NCBI GenBank assembly: GCA_000310025.1
Contig: FN649742.1
Location: forward strand, 2,034,239 to 2,088,619
Source of the DNA: Ectocarpus siliculosus
Lineage: Eukaryota > Sar > Phaeophyceae > Ectocarpales > Ectocarpaceae
DNA length: 54,381 nucleotides
Direction: 5' to 3'
Every line of letters starts with the position of its first letter. The first letter of the stretch is position 1. The notes below the pieces were generated by a model. That model saw only the letters and a program-made list of their open reading frames with translations, searched no databases and had not been told where the DNA came from. A program made the translations under genes and the position numbers. This document shows positions 52,201-54,381 of the stretch, one piece after another.

Positions 52201-53526
52201 CTCGCTCAGCATCAACTTCACTCTGGACTATCTCGGTTGAGCTTTGAGCTCCGTCTGCACGCATGCTTCTTCCCCCGAAGACCTTGTGAGCGAGCAACAC
52301 TCGAAGCCACTAAACAAACTCCCAACATATTCCCCAACCAACGGGAAGCAGCAGTGGATAAGAAGCACAGGCGTGAGATCTACACCTCACCGCAGAATTT
52401 GGAGCGCACTCGGTTAGCCTCGTGGCCGGTGGGGTGGCTGCAGCCGGGGTACGCGCACTTGTGACTGATCACATCCACCATCTCCGGAGACCGATGGGAG
52501 CCGCAAAAGCACGGCCGCTGCCCCGGCAGCCCGAAGCAAGGGCGCTTAGAACAGCCCGGGTGCTGGCAACGGCGGTTGCAGACGTCCACCTGCCCCTCCT
52601 GCTTGTGTGCGCTGCAAAACTGCGACTTTTGCCCCTGTCACAAGGTACGCCGGAGGTGCGATGGGTGATCATGGGATTGGGCGCCCGAGCACACCCCAAC
52701 ACCGGCAAACACATAAGAACAGGGTGCGAAACGCAATCTAGATATCCGCCGATGGCGTATGTTTCATGCGCGCAAGAGGGGGAGAACGTTGTGCCTGCTG
52801 CGTGTACAATGCTAGCAATTTTTTGTACAAGCACCACACACAGCAGCCTCTCGATATTTTACCGCGGCGACTCGCTCCCGTCATTTGCGGTGGGACGAGG
52901 CGACCAACGGCAAACGCCCCTCCAGCCGCTTTCATGCTCGAGAGCAACGCAAGATGGACGTCCGCCAACAAAACACCGGCCACACACAATGCCGGGTGTT
53001 CCGGAGGTGGGGACGGCTGTAAAGCAGACCGCGCGAGTCCGGGAGGGGCGACGTCCGTGCCACTCTGAGCGCAACGCAGCTCGAGAGTTGTGCGACACCA
53101 TACAGCAGTAGTTGAGTTCTTTCGGGCGAGTGTTACAAATACCAGTCATACGCCAACATGAGGCCGCGTCGCCGCGTCGCCGACGGGTGACACGTCTGCT
53201 CCGTGTGAAATTAAACGAGACATATCTATGCAACGCGATCTCGCCCCCCGCCTCCCCGCCATTCCCATCCGCGTGGCGTGCCGAAACACAACACCCCTTC
53301 TCACCTCATAGCCGTAGAGCGGCCGTCTTCGACACCCCGGCTCCTCGCACCGCCGCGACACCACGTCCACCTGCCCCTCCAGCTTGTGGGCGGCGCAATA
53401 GCAGGCCCTCTTGCCCTCGAACCCGTAGCTCGGTTGCCGCTTGCAGCCTGGCTCCGCGCAGCGGCGGCTCCGCACGTCGATCATGGCCGTCGACTTGTGG
53501 ATAGAGCAGAACTTGGCCTTTTCTCC
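49204..53526 (-). CDS. EsV-1-7 repeat protein with long disordered tail (5' end missing, frameshift)
   Basis: Exons: 53305-53526, 52391-52634, 49204-51736. The EsV-1-7 repeat is C-x4-C-x15-C-x2-H followed by a G/M-VDV-type end. One half repeat (FCSIHK..MIDV) and four full ones (CAEPGC, CEEPGC, CQHPGC, CAYPGC) are visible. The last is completed across a splice: FC then DKHK, donor GTGAGG at 52391. Known: the family is named after a gene of an Ectocarpus virus and includes the Ectocarpus developmental gene IMMEDIATE UPRIGHT; biochemical function is unknown. The tail is about 840 residues, rich in Ala, Gly, Pro and Ser, with nine RRxS motifs and three WGAP motifs, ending in poly-Gln and MEDESMGTAPSS. 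Near 50020-50060 the protein-like frame shifts by one base. The first exon(s), which must carry the start and the other half of repeat 1, were not found. Confidence 0.87.
49260..49319. repeat. Poly-glutamine-coding repeat
   Basis: TTG repeats followed by CTG repeats on the plus strand. In the EsV-1-7 gene frame these read as two Gln runs separated by one Leu, close to the C-terminus. Confidence 0.9.
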
Positions 53527-54381
53527 CTGAGAGTAGTTCCGAGCGGGGGCACGCGCAAAGCGGTGTATCGGGGGTAGGCAGAAGGCCGGTGAGCTGAGAG
53601 ACGAGGGATCCGGGATGGATGAGGCCAGCGGTTCAGGCGGGGGCAAGAGTCGGAAAAGGGTCTTGATTGGAGCTCAAAATAAAGTTCAATTGTAAGGCAT
53701 TGGCACCATGTTTTGAAGCCGACGACTGCACCCCACGCGTGAAAGGGCGGTCCAAGTCAAGGATTCATCACGTCGGCGTTATCTCAGGGAAACCTAGACG
53801 TACGAGTAGACATCACTGCTTCTTGAGGCCATTGGACCAGCCGTCTCTGGAGCTCTTGTGTAGTGGGGTAGTTTTTCCACCCAACCCACCCGGATCCACC
53901 GGCGGGTGGATGGGCAGCGGCGATTCTTTTCCATACGGCTCGAGTGCATTCTGTTCAAGAAAGACGCGAGCGCGAAAAAAGCCCAAGATTCGGCTCGGCA
54001 AGCAAACAGCGCTCCGCCCTGGGCGAGGAGGCAAGACACGCAGGTGCCCGAACTTATGCCGGAAGGTGGGGCTGCAGCCTCTGTTTGACTCCACCGTTTC
54101 ATGCAACCAAGAGTCCCAGGTACAATAGCACTGGTGCCCCAACACCCTTGCAAATACCGCAACGTCCTCTCTCACGGCCCGCCCCCCTCCAGAAAAAGAT
54201 CGGGCTCTCGCACAACCGCGGGGTATTTCTTTCGTTTAGATCCCCCTCCCCCCCCCCCCCCCCCCCCCCCTTTTTTTTTAGTCCCCGGGGGTAAAATCGG
54301 GGGAAAAAACCCCCCCCCCCCAACCCCCCCCCCCCGGGGGAAAACAAAAAAAAAAAACAGAGCCCCCCCCCCCGGCATTTT
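53527..54381. other. 5' flank of EsV-1-7 gene and low-quality contig end
   Basis: 53527-54230 should hold the upstream intron or first exon of the EsV-1-7 gene, but no C-x4-C half repeat was found on the minus strand. From about 54245 on the sequence is almost only C, G, A and T homopolymers, which looks like poor-quality read ends. Confidence 0.7.

Overview
The window is nuclear DNA of a brown alga (Phaeophyceae), probably Ectocarpus or a close relative. Genes are split into many short exons by introns of several hundred bases. One gene carries EsV-1-7 cysteine repeats, a family greatly expanded in brown algae. Another resembles the EGF-rich proteins that stramenopiles place on flagellar hairs (mastigonemes). 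Exons were called by eye from protein similarity plus splice sites; reading phases agree across every junction used, which strongly supports the models. There is no RNA evidence behind them.

Layout. (1) About 1-9666, minus strand: a half-size ABC transporter of the ATM1/ABCB7 type (mitochondrial Fe-S/sulfur export). Thirteen exons are visible; the C-terminus runs off the left edge and the first exon is not identified. (2) 12208-28677, minus strand: a 13-exon gene for a ~1001-residue MLO-like multi-pass membrane protein with a built-in C-terminal EF-hand pair. Its 6.4-kb tenth intron holds a decayed LINE, a 73-bp minisatellite and two copies of a poly-G plus tRNA-like repeat. (3) 29947-45403, plus strand: a 23-exon gene for a ~1193-residue secreted protein made of two related EGF-rich modules around a six-repeat YWTD-like propeller. 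(4) 49204-53526, minus strand: an EsV-1-7 repeat protein with a long disordered tail containing nine RRxS motifs; its 5' end is missing.

Genes 2 and 3 are divergent across a 1.27-kb intergenic region, and genes 3 and 4 are convergent. No operon logic applies. The only functional link suggested by layout is the possible shared promoter of the MLO/EF-hand gene and the mastigoneme-like gene. The strongest candidates for something new are the MLO-EF-hand protein, the EGF/propeller/EGF protein whose duplicated modules keep intron phases, the RRxS array on the EsV-1-7 protein, and a dispersed poly-G/tRNA-like repeat family. An assembly gap lies at 14257-14394, and the last ~140 bases look like low-quality contig end.
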